Source: Oceanospirillaceae bacterium | GTDB taxonomy: Bacteria; Pseudomonadota; Gammaproteobacteria; Pseudomonadales; Balneatricaceae | Direction of reading: 5' to 3' | Length of the DNA: 64,000 bases | NCBI GenBank assembly: GCA_013215505.1 | Contig: JABSQZ010000027.1 | Location: 1-64,000 of the forward strand | Shown: piece by piece, positions 1 to 7,817 of the stretch | Layout: the number at the start of each line of letters is the position of its first letter | How positions within the stretch are numbered: the stretch's first letter is position 1 | The notes under the pieces: generated by a model | Databases searched by the model: none | The model's input: only the letters and a program-made list of their open reading frames with translations | What the model was told of the DNA's origin: nothing | Made by a program: the position numbers and the translations under genes

Positions 1-361
1 AACAAGTAAATTAACCACTCCGACAGGATCAGATTAGCTAAATTGATGTATTGGCAAACGACGGTATCGGCCAAAAGCGATCATTTTTTGTGTCAACATT
101 AAAGCCATATTCGCTACATGGCTATACAGCAAATCAATAAACCCACTTCTTGAGATTGTTTATTGTACAATCATGGCGCACTCTGACGCAAAGTGATATT
201 CTATAATTCTTTTAAATTCAGACAATTAGATAAGTATTTTGAATTATATTGCGCTCAATATTTGTAGAAAGTGAGCCTGCTCAAAAACTACAGTTTGCAA
301 TTTATAAAGTACTTTTAAATTAAAGCGTTGGTGTGAATTTAGTGGATATCACTTCACGTAA
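1..361. other. AT-rich leader region, no gene seen
   Basis: No convincing open reading frame or RNA gene is visible. Bases 66-95 resemble the tail of the dispersed repeat found at 931-1065 and 2420-2525 (shared core tatcggccaa.agcg.tcatt), so part of the stretch is probably repeat-derived. The window opens with AACAAG, which could be the outer end of an integron attC site cut by the edge, but no matching right half was found. Confidence 0.4.
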
Positions 362-682
362 ATGCGCCGGCGCACTATTAAGCTGTTGTATTTCTATCGA
401 GGCTCACAACTACATATGAATAATTCGCCAGTTGGTGGGATGACGCTGAATCAAATCATTGAGCGGAAATTATCATTCCTTTTAAATAATGACATTTGTC
501 GGTGGGATGGTGATAACTCCGATGTGGGTGAACGAGATGCACTTCAACAAATGTCATCTGATTCAAATGTGCTTTCTGAGAAAGCATTCGAACAGAAATA
601 TTTGGCTGAGGTAGCTAGGTTGGGTAAACGAATGGAAGCTAAGGTGTTTTCTGAAAAAGATAATGATGATTACTATGAGTAA
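362..682 (+). CDS. Hypothetical protein, possible integron cassette gene
   Basis: Unrecognised 106-residue, charged, soluble protein with no signal peptide or membrane segment. The first ATG has no clear ribosome binding site. A second in-frame ATG at 416 lies about 13 bases after a GAGG and would give an 88-residue product starting MNNSPVGGMT; the start is undecided. The gene ends 81 bases before a good attC site, in the orientation expected of an integron cassette (gene followed by its attC), so I infer it is a cassette gene. The C-terminal half is strongly acidic and ends in DNDDYYE. No function is proposed. Confidence 0.5.
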   Translation: MRRRTIKLLYFYRGSQLHMNNSPVGGMTLNQIIERKLSFLLNNDICRWDGDNSDVGERDALQQMSSDSNVLSEKAFEQKYLAEVARLGKRMEAKVFSEKDNDDYYE

Positions 683-763
683 TTTAATAATACTATCGTG
701 AATATTCTTTCACTTATAAACCCTATTAATCTCTATGATTTAGAAGATGAATAACAAAAAATA

Positions 764-851
764 TAACAAGTTTAGGCAATTCACCCCTTCGGGACCGGAC
801 GTCTTTTCCTCTGCTTCGCAGCTACAAATCCGCCGTTGCTAAAGGCGTTAT
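764..851 (+). repeat. Integron attC recombination site
   Basis: The left outer box TAACAAG (764-770) and the right outer box GCGTTAT (845-851) are complementary in the usual attC manner. Inside them TTTAGGCAA (771-779) faces TTGCTAAA (836-843): these pair except for one unpaired G on the left arm, the extrahelical base typical of attC folding. The centre carries further hairpin sequence around CCCCTTCGGG and CTGCTTCGCAG. At about 88 bases this is within the normal size range. No integrase gene is in the window. Confidence 0.8.
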
Positions 852-867
852 GTTTTTGGAGAAAAAA

Positions 868-969
868 TTGAGTAAAGGATTATCATTTATCGAAAAAATG
901 CAGTGTGATAGGTCCCCAGTTCACAAGATGCATATTTGGTTCCCAAAGTGCCAATTTTCAGGTCCGTAA
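868..969 (+). CDS. Short ORF after attC, probably a broken cassette gene
   Basis: A TTG start at 868 preceded by GGAG (857-860) opens a 33-residue frame directly after the attC site, where the next cassette gene should begin. The frame enters the dispersed repeat at about 931 and stops at 967. The simplest reading is that a cassette gene was truncated by the repeat. It is not recognisable and may not be translated. Confidence 0.25.
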   Translation: MSKGLSFIEKMQCDRSPVHKMHIWFPKCQFSGP

Positions 970-1065
970 AAACGGCAGCTATGTGTCAGATTTTGCCGTT
1001 ACCCAGGCTGACTAGCCAGCGGTGAGTCTGCGGTTAGCGAAGACAGCTGTCGGCCATTTGCAGAC
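931..1065. repeat. Dispersed hairpin repeat, copy A
   Basis: This copy contains a central inverted repeat, AACGGCA (971-977) facing TGCCGTT (994-1000), within a longer conserved stretch shared with 2420-2525 and in part with 4446-4507. The left flank (catatttggttc.caaagtgcc) recurs at 4446. It has the character of a non-coding palindromic miniature element. No coding content was seen. Confidence 0.65.
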
Positions 1066-1080
1066 ATTTCACTTCTACTT

Positions 1081-1287
1081 ATGACTTTGGGTAGTAAAGG
1101 GGATTACCCTGCTAAAGTTGCAAAGGGAGCAAAGTTAACCTTTGATGCGGCCAGTAAATCATAGATCACACCAGCAGGGTTAATAAACGGAGAAGGTTCT
1201 AGGCATGCCAGTGGTGTTAATCATGTACTAGATCATCCGACCCTGGATATAAAGAAAAATTCGTATTTCAGGAATTTGGAGAAGAGA
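1081..1287 (+). pseudogene. Relic of a polymorphic-toxin C-terminal domain
   Basis: One frame runs from 1081 up to and into the following immunity gene with a single TAG at 1162-1164. Its translation has LTFDAASKS, the stop, then ITPAGLINGEGSRHASG and VNHVLDH. From memory of CdiA/Rhs-type toxin tips of the barnase-EndoU-colicin-RelE group, modules resembling LTFDAASKSW..PAGL..G.GS.H..RV.HVL.H occur, so the TAG probably replaced a TGG tryptophan codon. The rest of the toxin domain is missing. The family assignment is inference; the continuous frame and the stop are seen directly. Confidence 0.45.
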
Positions 1288-1710
1288 ATGGTCAAAGTTA
1301 AGTCCGGGATCGGCGATATAGTTATGATACCTATTGGTGGTTGTCTTTTTGTGTTTGGACGTTTGTTGAGAGATGCATCGATAGCCATATACTCCTTTGT
1401 GTCCAATGAACCAGTAGATGTGCGCCAACTAGCTGGTGAAAATGTACTGTTTGATGCTGGAGTATTCGGCACTAATATAGCAAACGGACAATGGCAAATT
1501 ATAGGAAATATTCCATTTAGCGACGATGATGAGAGCTGGTCTTCTCCTCAATATATTCGTGACATAATAAACCCAAGTAAGTATAGAATATATTATAAAG
1601 GTGAAATGAAACCTGCTAATGAAGAAGATGTCAGTGGGCTTGAAAAACAGGTTATGTACAAACCTGAAGGACTGGTTGAAGAGATCAAAATACGGCTCGT
1701 AATCCAATAA
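1288..1710 (+). CDS. Imm26-like immunity protein
   Basis: The 140-residue protein begins MVKVKSGIGDIVMIPIGG, then LFVFGRLL; this GD.....P.G....FG pattern is the N-terminal signature of the Imm26 family of immunity proteins for polymorphic toxins. It is soluble, with no signal peptide. The start is placed at ATG 1288, six bases after GGAG; an in-frame TTG at 1276 would add four residues. It follows a decayed toxin-tip relic in the same frame, which is the usual toxin-then-immunity order. It may now be an orphan immunity gene protecting against toxins of sister cells; that role is inferred. Confidence 0.6.
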   Translation: MVKVKSGIGDIVMIPIGGCLFVFGRLLRDASIAIYSFVSNEPVDVRQLAGENVLFDAGVFGTNIANGQWQIIGNIPFSDDDESWSSPQYIRDIINPSKYRIYYKGEMKPANEEDVSGLEKQVMYKPEGLVEEIKIRLVIQ

Positions 1711-1939
1711 TTTTAAAAACAAAGCAAAGACTGGTTCATATCCCCCAGACGGGCAGTTGCCAACTTTAAGACCCTAGCCTCTAGACCCATATTTACTTCT
1801 AAAAAGCCTCTTATTAAGAGCTTTGAAATGTCTGCAATGTGTCAGAACTGAAATTTGGAGCTGAAAAGTATCGGTTGCTAAAGGCCACGAGGAGTTATTT
1901 TGATGAAAATTTTATCGAGAAATAAGGGATTAAATTTAT

Positions 1940-2380
1940 ATGACTGAAATCTATACTTATAGCTCATTATGGAAAAGAAGATACCTAGTGGCATCTATCG
2001 TTACAGCTCTTATTTTAGTTAGTGGCTGGATATTTTTTCTTGGATTTGATCGTACTTTATCGGACCTGCTTTCTATAGCTTATATCTGGATGATTTTCGT
2101 TCTAGGCTATGTTTATAGCTATTATTCAGAACGGGTATTAGTTAATGGTGTTGAAATAAATAATGAGAAAATAAAAGCTACATTGATTAACGGCGATATT
2201 GTAAATTTCAAGACTTCAAATATCCAAAGCATAGGCATGAATAAAAAAATAATAATTAATGGCTTTGGTGTGGCGGAATTAAAGATTGTGCTAGAACATG
2301 ATGTTAAATTATCAATCCCAACTAATATAAGTAAGTTTAATACGCTACACCAACTGCTTACCAAGAGGATAGTTCGTTAG
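1940..2380 (+). CDS. Hypothetical membrane protein with two TM helices
   Basis: The 146-residue protein has two hydrophobic segments (about residues 16-35 and 42-62) joined by a short loop, then a soluble beta-rich C-terminal domain of about 80 residues (ERVLVNGVEINNEKIKATLI and onward) that resembles a bacterial PH-like or YcxB-type layout. AAGGGA lies about 10 bases before the ATG. It stands alone in the accessory region between copies of the dispersed repeat. No specific family can be named. Confidence 0.55.
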   Translation: MTEIYTYSSLWKRRYLVASIVTALILVSGWIFFLGFDRTLSDLLSIAYIWMIFVLGYVYSYYSERVLVNGVEINNEKIKATLINGDIVNFKTSNIQSIGMNKKIIINGFGVAELKIVLEHDVKLSIPTNISKFNTLHQLLTKRIVR

Positions 2381-2747
2381 CTCCCCTGGAATATAATTAC
2401 AGAAGCTTCAACGTAAGCTTGAAAACGGCAGCTATGTGTCAGGTTTTGCCGTTACCCTTGCTGACTTGCCAGCGCTGAGTCTTCGGTTAGCGCTGACGAC
2501 TATCGGCCAATAGCGGTCATTCTACTAAGTGTTTATTTGCCTTCTGATCTCCCCTTGTTAGTCATCAGCGATAACGTTTACTAACTCTTTGAAGCGTCTA
2601 CCGTAATAGGGCTTTACCACATGCGCAGTATTAAGGTTTTGGCTTAAAGTATGACCGACTGTAATTCAGTTAATAGGCATCGTGTTAGACTTAGTTGAAT
2701 AGAACTGAGTCATTATCTACAAAGTAGAAACACAGAAAGGCCAGAAT
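2381..2747. other. Intergenic region with repeat copy B and a short decayed frame
   Basis: Bases 2420-2525 are the second copy of the dispersed repeat. Between about 2565 and 2665 the minus strand carries a short open frame ending VVKPYYGRRFKELVNVIADD before a stop, with a stop upstream; it looks like a coding remnant but was not recognised. AGAAAGG precedes the next gene at 2748. Confidence 0.4.
2420..2525. repeat. Dispersed hairpin repeat, copy B
   Basis: The hairpin AACGGCA (2424-2430) and TGCCGTT (2447-2453) is identical to that of copy A, and the following 70 bases (gttaccc..gctgact.gccagcg.tgagtct.cggttagcg) align closely. It ends tatcggccaatagcggtcatt, which is also recognisable at bases 66-95. 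Confidence 0.65.
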
Positions 2748-4262
2748 ATGAAACTTGTAAATATCATTTTTGCATTAGTAAGTATTTTTATTATCAACTC
2801 TGCAATTCAAGCTGAGGGGAAAGGAGAACTAGTTCTAAGAGTCACTGAAATCCCTCCAATGTATTTTCAAACTCATACGGGAGAATGGACTGGTCGAGAT
2901 TATTCAATTGCCAAAAGAATTATTGAAAATGCTGGCTATTCTTTACGAATCGTAACAATGCCGTGGAAAAGAGCATTAACGGAGTTAATTAAAGGTGAAT
3001 TGGTTGATGTTCTTGCGGGAGTTACTCCTAATCAGGAACGAGCAAAAGATTATTTATTTATTGGACCTTATGATTATGAGGAGATTGGTCTAATTGTTAA
3101 AAAGGAAGATGAAAATCTGCCAATTCATACAGTGTCTGATTTAATAGAACATTTACAGAAAACAAAAATGAAGGTGGGCTACCATCGAGGATATATATTC
3201 CCTGGCGAGTTTAAGAAATATGCTACAAATAAACGATATTCGCATGGTTTTACTAATTATGAGCAAGGCGGGAAAATGCTTCGTGCAAATAGAATTATAG
3301 GATTTATTGCACAACGAGCTGTATCTCAATATCAAATTGATAACGGGGTTGAACATATGCGTGGATTAGTCGTTCATTCTTTTATCTTCAGGCGAGCACC
3401 AAATTACTTAGCTTTATCAAAGAAAAGTGATCCTCAAGTGTACGTGGACTTAGTCAGTTCATTTGACGAGCTAAAGTGGACAGATGTTTTCGAAGAAATC
3501 AAAAAGACTAAATGGAAGAAACCTGTTAAGTCAGTTGAAAATTTGAACTTAATTACCGCTCTAGAACCCCCGCAACAATACCTAGAGGATGGAAAGCTGC
3601 AAGGGATTGGCATTGATGTAATTAATGCTATTCAAAATGAAATTGGAAGTAGTTATAAAATTTCACATTTTCCTTGGGCTAGAGGTATGAAGAATGCAAA
3701 AATAAACAAAAATAGTATTATGTTTTTGGCTGCAAAAACTCTGGACAGAGAACCACATTTCATTTTCCTTGGCCCCATATTAGCAAAAAAATATTATCTC
3801 TATAAGAGATCAACTGACAACCTCATGATTGAGTCTCTTGAAGCAGCTAGAAACGTTGAATCAATAGCCAGTGTGCAAAGTGATGTAAGGACTAAATATC
3901 TGATAAATCAAAAGTTTAGTAACATCCATCTGATGCGAGATCATCAGCAAGGACTACTAATGCTCACTAGGGGGCGGGTTGATCTATGGACAAGTTCAGA
4001 CTGGGAGTTGTCTTCGCAGTTGAAAGCAGCGGATATATCGTTTTCTCAAGTTATTCCAGTTTATGAACTGTTCAAAAAGTACAACTATATCATCATTAAC
4101 AATCAAACGAATCCAAAAACCATAAGAGAATGGAAGAAGGCTTTGAGAAAGATAAAGGACGATGGGACGATGGATAACATCGCAGCCAAATGGAGTAAAA
4201 AGCTGAATTTGAATCTTCATTTTAGCAAAAAATCTGACGCCATAGAGATTAAATTGGAATAG
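2748..4262 (+). CDS. Tandem-domain periplasmic solute-binding protein (SBP_bac_3 type)
   Basis: The 504-residue protein has a signal peptide (about 1-22, ending AIQA) and then two consecutive type-3 extracellular solute-binding domains. The first (about 25-260) starts VLRVTEIPPMYFQ and has the MPWKRALTELIKGELVDVLAG segment broken here into MPWKRAL and GELVDVLAG. The second (about 265-490) starts LITALEPPQQYLEDGKL and repeats the FPWARGM motif. The C-terminal WKKALRKIKDDGTMDNIAAKW-like ending is typical of the family. Usual family length is about 250, so this is an internal duplication. There is no permease or ATPase nearby, so the ligand and partner are unknown; it may serve sensing rather than uptake. 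Confidence 0.75.
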   Translation: MKLVNIIFALVSIFIINSAIQAEGKGELVLRVTEIPPMYFQTHTGEWTGRDYSIAKRIIENAGYSLRIVTMPWKRALTELIKGELVDVLAGVTPNQERAKDYLFIGPYDYEEIGLIVKKEDENLPIHTVSDLIEHLQKTKMKVGYHRGYIFPGEFKKYATNKRYSHGFTNYEQGGKMLRANRIIGFIAQRAVSQYQIDNGVEHMRGLVVHSFIFRRAPNYLALSKKSDPQVYVDLVSSFDELKWTDVFEEIKKTKWKKPVKSVENLNLITALEPPQQYLEDGKLQGIGIDVINAIQNEIGSSYKISHFPWARGMKNAKINKNSIMFLAAKTLDREPHFIFLGPILAKKYYLYKRSTDNLMIESLEAARNVESIASVQSDVRTKYLINQKFSNIHLMRDHQQGLLMLTRGRVDLWTSSDWELSSQLKAADISFSQVIPVYELFKKYNYIIINNQTNPKTIREWKKALRKIKDDGTMDNIAAKWSKKLNLNLHFSKKSDAIEIKLE

Positions 4263-4777
4263 TGTAAAACGGTTTTAACCGCGAATAGTACCAGTGCAAT
4301 GATCAGTTATGAATTATTTGTATAATTCAAAATAGACTAATTAGTTCTATTTTCAATTAAGGTTTTTAGAGCCTTGTTAAGACCTGTTACCAAATATTTT
4401 TTACTTATTTAGAATATGAACATTGGTAAGCCCTTAGTTTTTCAGACCCATATTTGGTTCTCAAAGTGCCTGTTATCAGATTTGTTAAAACGGCAGCTAT
4501 GTGTCAACTCCGGCCATGGTCGGAGTTGATAAACCATGATAAAACTTTCTACATAGCTCTATCTAATCTATTGTCCTACAGTGTTATCGAAAGCATTCGA
4601 GGCCTAATTCACTAACACATACCTCTATGAGGCCCGCAGTTACTGATGATTAGCTGTTCAATAACTCCAGAACTTTGCTAAAAAGCCAGTTTCACCCCAC
4701 TGGACAAAATTTCACATGAAACCGAAAACAACAATAGCTCTTATCAAGCAGGTACTTTTCCGTTCTTGGATGTTATG
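4263..4777. other. Intergenic region with partial repeat copy C and hairpin
   Basis: Bases 4446-4507 match the left part of the dispersed repeat (catatttggtt.tcaaagtgcc, then aaaacggcagctatgtgtca). Immediately after, CAACTCCG (4505-4512) pairs with CGGAGTTG (4521-4528), a strong hairpin that replaces the usual right arm. Nothing else is recognisable. Confidence 0.5.
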
Positions 4778-4795
4778 ATTGACTGATCAGTCAAT
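4778..4795. promoter_or_regulatory. Perfect 18-bp palindrome, TetR-type operator
   Basis: ATTGACTGATCAGTCAAT is a perfect inverted repeat 38 bases before the TetR-family start codon at 4834. Its core TGACTGATCAGTCA recurs in imperfect form at 5415-5428, just before the hydrolase gene. This placement suggests autoregulation by the TetR protein. Confidence 0.65.
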
Positions 4796-4833
4796 TCTGC
4801 TAGTCTGTGCTCTTAGCTTTAAAAGAGATCTCT

Positions 4834-5421
4834 ATGAGTAGCGATAAAAAACAACAGTTAATCCAGGCCGGCATAGACTTGTTTTCCCAGCGTGGTTTTT
4901 GGAATACTTCTACAGCCAGTATTGCCAAGCACGCGAATGTGGCAACAGGTACATTATTTAACTATTTTCCCAGCAAAGAGAGTTTGATTGATGCGGTGTA
5001 TTTGCATATGAAAACTCAGTTGCTGGAGGAGCTGAGCGGCAGTTTGGTGCAGCTCGGTGAGCAGCAACAGGTAAAGCCAGTTGTAGAAGCGCTGTGGTAT
5101 CGCTATATCAGTTGGGGTATCAAGAATCCAGTAGAGCACGACTTACTAAATCAGTTGAAGCTTTCGGATTTGGTCAGTTCTGAGGCTAAAGATCGCGGCA
5201 TGGCCAGTTTCAGCGATTTCAATCTGCATATGCAGAACTGGCTAGCCAGCGGTGAGCTTAAAGAAATGGATACGGGCTTTTTTGCAGAGTTAATGCTGGC
5301 GCAGATGCAGGCGAGTATTGATTATGCCATTGGCCACAACTTAGCAGATATGGCACTGGCAAAACACATACTCCTTGGGTTTAGTGTGTTCTGGGACGGA
5401 ATAAGAGTAACAACTGACTGA
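4834..5421 (+). CDS. TetR/AcrR-family transcriptional regulator
   Basis: The 195-residue protein has an N-terminal TetR helix-turn-helix (about residues 8-55: LIQAGIDLFSQRGFWNTS, then VATGTLFNYFPSKESLID) and a variable ligand-binding C-terminal domain. The start is set at ATG 4834 after AAAGAGA; an upstream GTG at 4807 is in frame but has no ribosome binding site and lies closer to the operator. The gene is followed at 31 bases by a metallo-hydrolase gene and both have the same TGACTGAT.. palindrome upstream, so the regulator probably represses itself and that gene. The effector is unknown. Confidence 0.85.
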   Translation: MSSDKKQQLIQAGIDLFSQRGFWNTSTASIAKHANVATGTLFNYFPSKESLIDAVYLHMKTQLLEELSGSLVQLGEQQQVKPVVEALWYRYISWGIKNPVEHDLLNQLKLSDLVSSEAKDRGMASFSDFNLHMQNWLASGELKEMDTGFFAELMLAQMQASIDYAIGHNLADMALAKHILLGFSVFWDGIRVTTD

Positions 5422-5428
5422 TTGGTCA
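5415..5428. promoter_or_regulatory. Second TetR operator-like palindrome
   Basis: TGACTGATTGGTCA overlaps the end of the tetR gene and lies 25 bases before the hydrolase start. It is the same half-site pair as the perfect palindrome at 4778-4795 with one half-site altered, suggesting a weaker second operator. Confidence 0.55.
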
Positions 5429-5452
5429 CTATGCTGTTAATTTGAGGAATGT

Positions 5453-6598
5453 ATGTCAGTTAAAAAGTATCTATATACGGCGTTAGCCATCGGTTTTATT
5501 CCACTTGGAGTTTTTATGTTTGATTTAAGTTTTGCCAGCAAACCCAGCGATAATGAGAACCAAAAAACCCAGTTACTTATTGCACAGTCAACGCAATTTA
5601 ATGGCAAAAAATTTGAAAATATTGGCCAGGTACAGTCTAAACCAGATTTTTGGTCAATGATTAAAATGTATATGTTTGACAAGCAAAAGCCAGCTAGTCC
5701 GCCATCGCCGATTGAAGTGCAAGCTATTACTAAAGCACAGTTATTGGAGTTGCAGGAAAACCAGCAGGGCCAGGGGCTGAGCTTTTTTCGCCTGGGGCAC
5801 TCGACACTGTTGATATTATTAGACGGCGACTTCTGGCTAACGGATCCAGTATTTTCAGAGCGCGCCTCGCCGTTCCAGTTTGTCGGTCCAAAGCGTTTTC
5901 ACCAATCGCCGATTAGCATCGATGACCTGCCGGATATTAAAGGGGTAATTTTGTCTCACAATCATTACGACCATCTGGACAAAGCCGCGATCGGGAAACT
6001 CAAAGATAAAGTCGAACATTTTTATACGCCACTGGGTGTGGGTGAAGCGCTGATAAAGTGGGGGGTCGCCCGAGAGAAAATTAGCCAGCTGGACTGGTGG
6101 CAATCGATTAAAGTCAATCAAACTACTTTGACCGCCACCCCGGCACAACATTTTTCCGGTCGGGCATTCAGTGATGGTAATCAATCGCTCTGGTCCAGCT
6201 GGTCGGTAAAGGCCGAGCACGGCAGTTTCTTCTTCTCAGGAGATACTGGCTATTTTGATCAGTTTGCGGTGATCGGTGAAAAGCTTGGCCCTTTCGATGT
6301 TGCATTTATGGAAACCGGTGCCTACAACCACATGTGGTCAGAGATTCATATGCATCCACAGCAGTCGGCTCAGGCGCATTTAGATGTAAAAGCAAAATAC
6401 ATGGTGCCTATCCACAATGGCACCTTTGATTTAAGTTTACACACTTGGACAGATCCCTTTGAGCGCATAAGTGAATGGGCTGGAAAATACAATATAGCGT
6501 TACTGACGCCGAAAATGGGCCAGCTAGTGCAATTGCAAGATGGGCAAAGTTTAAGTGAAAAAACAGAGCGCTGGTGGCAAAATATTGCAGCGAATTAA
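5453..6598 (+). CDS. Metallo-beta-lactamase-fold hydrolase (UlaG/NAPE-PLD-like, RomA type)
   Basis: The 381-residue protein has an N-terminal hydrophobic segment (about 8-28) acting as signal or anchor, so it is probably periplasmic or membrane bound. The MBL signature is H169-N-H171-Y-D173-H174; further metal ligands are in FFFSGDTGYFDQF and in MVPIHNGTFDLS. LGHSTLLILLDG and LTDPVFSERASP match the UlaG-like/NAPE-PLD-like subgroup that includes RomA. Substrate is unknown; lipid-phosphodiester and lactone hydrolases occur in the group. GAGG precedes the ATG. The gene sits under a TetR operator and is followed 30 bases later by a serine hydrolase, likely co-transcribed. Confidence 0.8.
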   Translation: MSVKKYLYTALAIGFIPLGVFMFDLSFASKPSDNENQKTQLLIAQSTQFNGKKFENIGQVQSKPDFWSMIKMYMFDKQKPASPPSPIEVQAITKAQLLELQENQQGQGLSFFRLGHSTLLILLDGDFWLTDPVFSERASPFQFVGPKRFHQSPISIDDLPDIKGVILSHNHYDHLDKAAIGKLKDKVEHFYTPLGVGEALIKWGVAREKISQLDWWQSIKVNQTTLTATPAQHFSGRAFSDGNQSLWSSWSVKAEHGSFFFSGDTGYFDQFAVIGEKLGPFDVAFMETGAYNHMWSEIHMHPQQSAQAHLDVKAKYMVPIHNGTFDLSLHTWTDPFERISEWAGKYNIALLTPKMGQLVQLQDGQSLSEKTERWWQNIAAN

Positions 6599-6628
6599 TA
6601 GCTATAAATCACTACACTGGAGAGTAAA

Positions 6629-7771
6629 GTGTCCCTAGTCGAGAACATTCAGCAGAGCATAATGGCAGTCGAACAGGGCTTGCGGCCATTTGTGCGCCAG
6701 CGAGAAACGAATCTGCAAGCAGCGGGCCATATAGATTTGCGGATGCAGCAATTGCATGTACAGGGGCTTAGTTGCGCGGTTGTTAAGCAAGGTGAAATAC
6801 ACTGGGCTAAACAGTATGGCGTTTTAGACCTTATCAGCCAGACTCCGGTTAGGGGTGAGACACAATTTAACGCTTGTTCAATGAGTAAATTAGTCACATC
6901 TATGCTGGTGTTAGTGTTAGTAGGCCAAGGTCGGTTAGATCTGGATGAGGATGTTAACCGGTACTTAGTTAGCTGGAAAATGTCGGTTAATCAGTACAGT
7001 GTTGAGCAGGCGGTCACATTGCGACATCTGCTCAATCACCAGTCAGGTATCGTTGATGGCAGTGATAGTTTTGGCCCGTTAGCTGTGGTTGATCAGCCTC
7101 CCTCTGCACTGGAGATTTTGCAGGCAAGCGGTCCCTGTAATCCTAAACCGGTGCAGTTGGAACATACACCAGGGAGTAAGTTTGAATATTCGGATGCTGG
7201 CTACTGTGTGATTGAACAGTTACTGATAGATGTGACAGGGCAGCCTTTTGAGCAATTGGCTCAGCGGTTGTTGTTTACTCCTCTGGGAATGGCTAATAGC
7301 CATTTTCAGCTTAGCCATCATTACCCTGAGGATAGGGCGATGGTATCTGCTCATGATAAACAGGGCCAGTTAATTACTGGAGCGACTGTCTATCCTTATA
7401 GCTGTGGATCTGGACTATGGTCAACCCCAAGCGACTTGTGTTTGTTGGCGATTGAATTAGGGTTGCAATTGCAAGGCGAGGGCAAGTTAGCAGTTCCTGC
7501 GGCGCTCGCGTCACAAATGCTTAATGGCCAAGGCGCCGAGCCATGGGCGGGTCTGGGAGTTTTTTTGGACACTGATATGCAGCAGCTGAATATCAGTTCA
7601 CTGGGTTGGGGAGTTGGGGCGCAGTCCATGTTGCTGGCATTTCCCTATCTCAACGCTGCAATTGTGGTGATGATTAACACTGATCTGGGCATTCATCAGC
7701 ATAAAGCTATTATTGGTGAATTGATAAGAAGCGCAGTAAACCATTACCAGTGGCCGTTAAGTGATACCTGA
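6629..7771 (+). CDS. Serine hydrolase, beta-lactamase/class C-like family
   Basis: The 380-residue protein starts at GTG after GGAGAG. It has the penicillin-binding fold signature S84-M-S-K87 (catalytic Ser and Lys) and Y187-S-D189 at the place of the usual Y-x-N; the third motif appears as GWGVG near the C-terminus. FTPLGMANSHF is a typical family segment. No signal peptide is apparent, so the protein is likely cytoplasmic and more probably an esterase or peptidase-like hydrolase than a true beta-lactamase. It follows the MBL-fold hydrolase by 30 bases and probably shares its TetR-controlled transcript. Confidence 0.8.
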   Translation: MSLVENIQQSIMAVEQGLRPFVRQRETNLQAAGHIDLRMQQLHVQGLSCAVVKQGEIHWAKQYGVLDLISQTPVRGETQFNACSMSKLVTSMLVLVLVGQGRLDLDEDVNRYLVSWKMSVNQYSVEQAVTLRHLLNHQSGIVDGSDSFGPLAVVDQPPSALEILQASGPCNPKPVQLEHTPGSKFEYSDAGYCVIEQLLIDVTGQPFEQLAQRLLFTPLGMANSHFQLSHHYPEDRAMVSAHDKQGQLITGATVYPYSCGSGLWSTPSDLCLLAIELGLQLQGEGKLAVPAALASQMLNGQGAEPWAGLGVFLDTDMQQLNISSLGWGVGAQSMLLAFPYLNAAIVVMINTDLGIHQHKAIIGELIRSAVNHYQWPLSDT

Positions 7772-7817
7772 GCCAGTCTGCTATGACTCTGAATTAGTTG
7801 GCGCCTGACTCGATAAA

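Noticed and set aside
2565-2680. Minus-strand short frame ending VVKPYYGRRFKELVNVIADD
   Set aside because: It looks like a coding remnant but is interrupted upstream, and I could not tie it to a family, so it is not listed as a gene.
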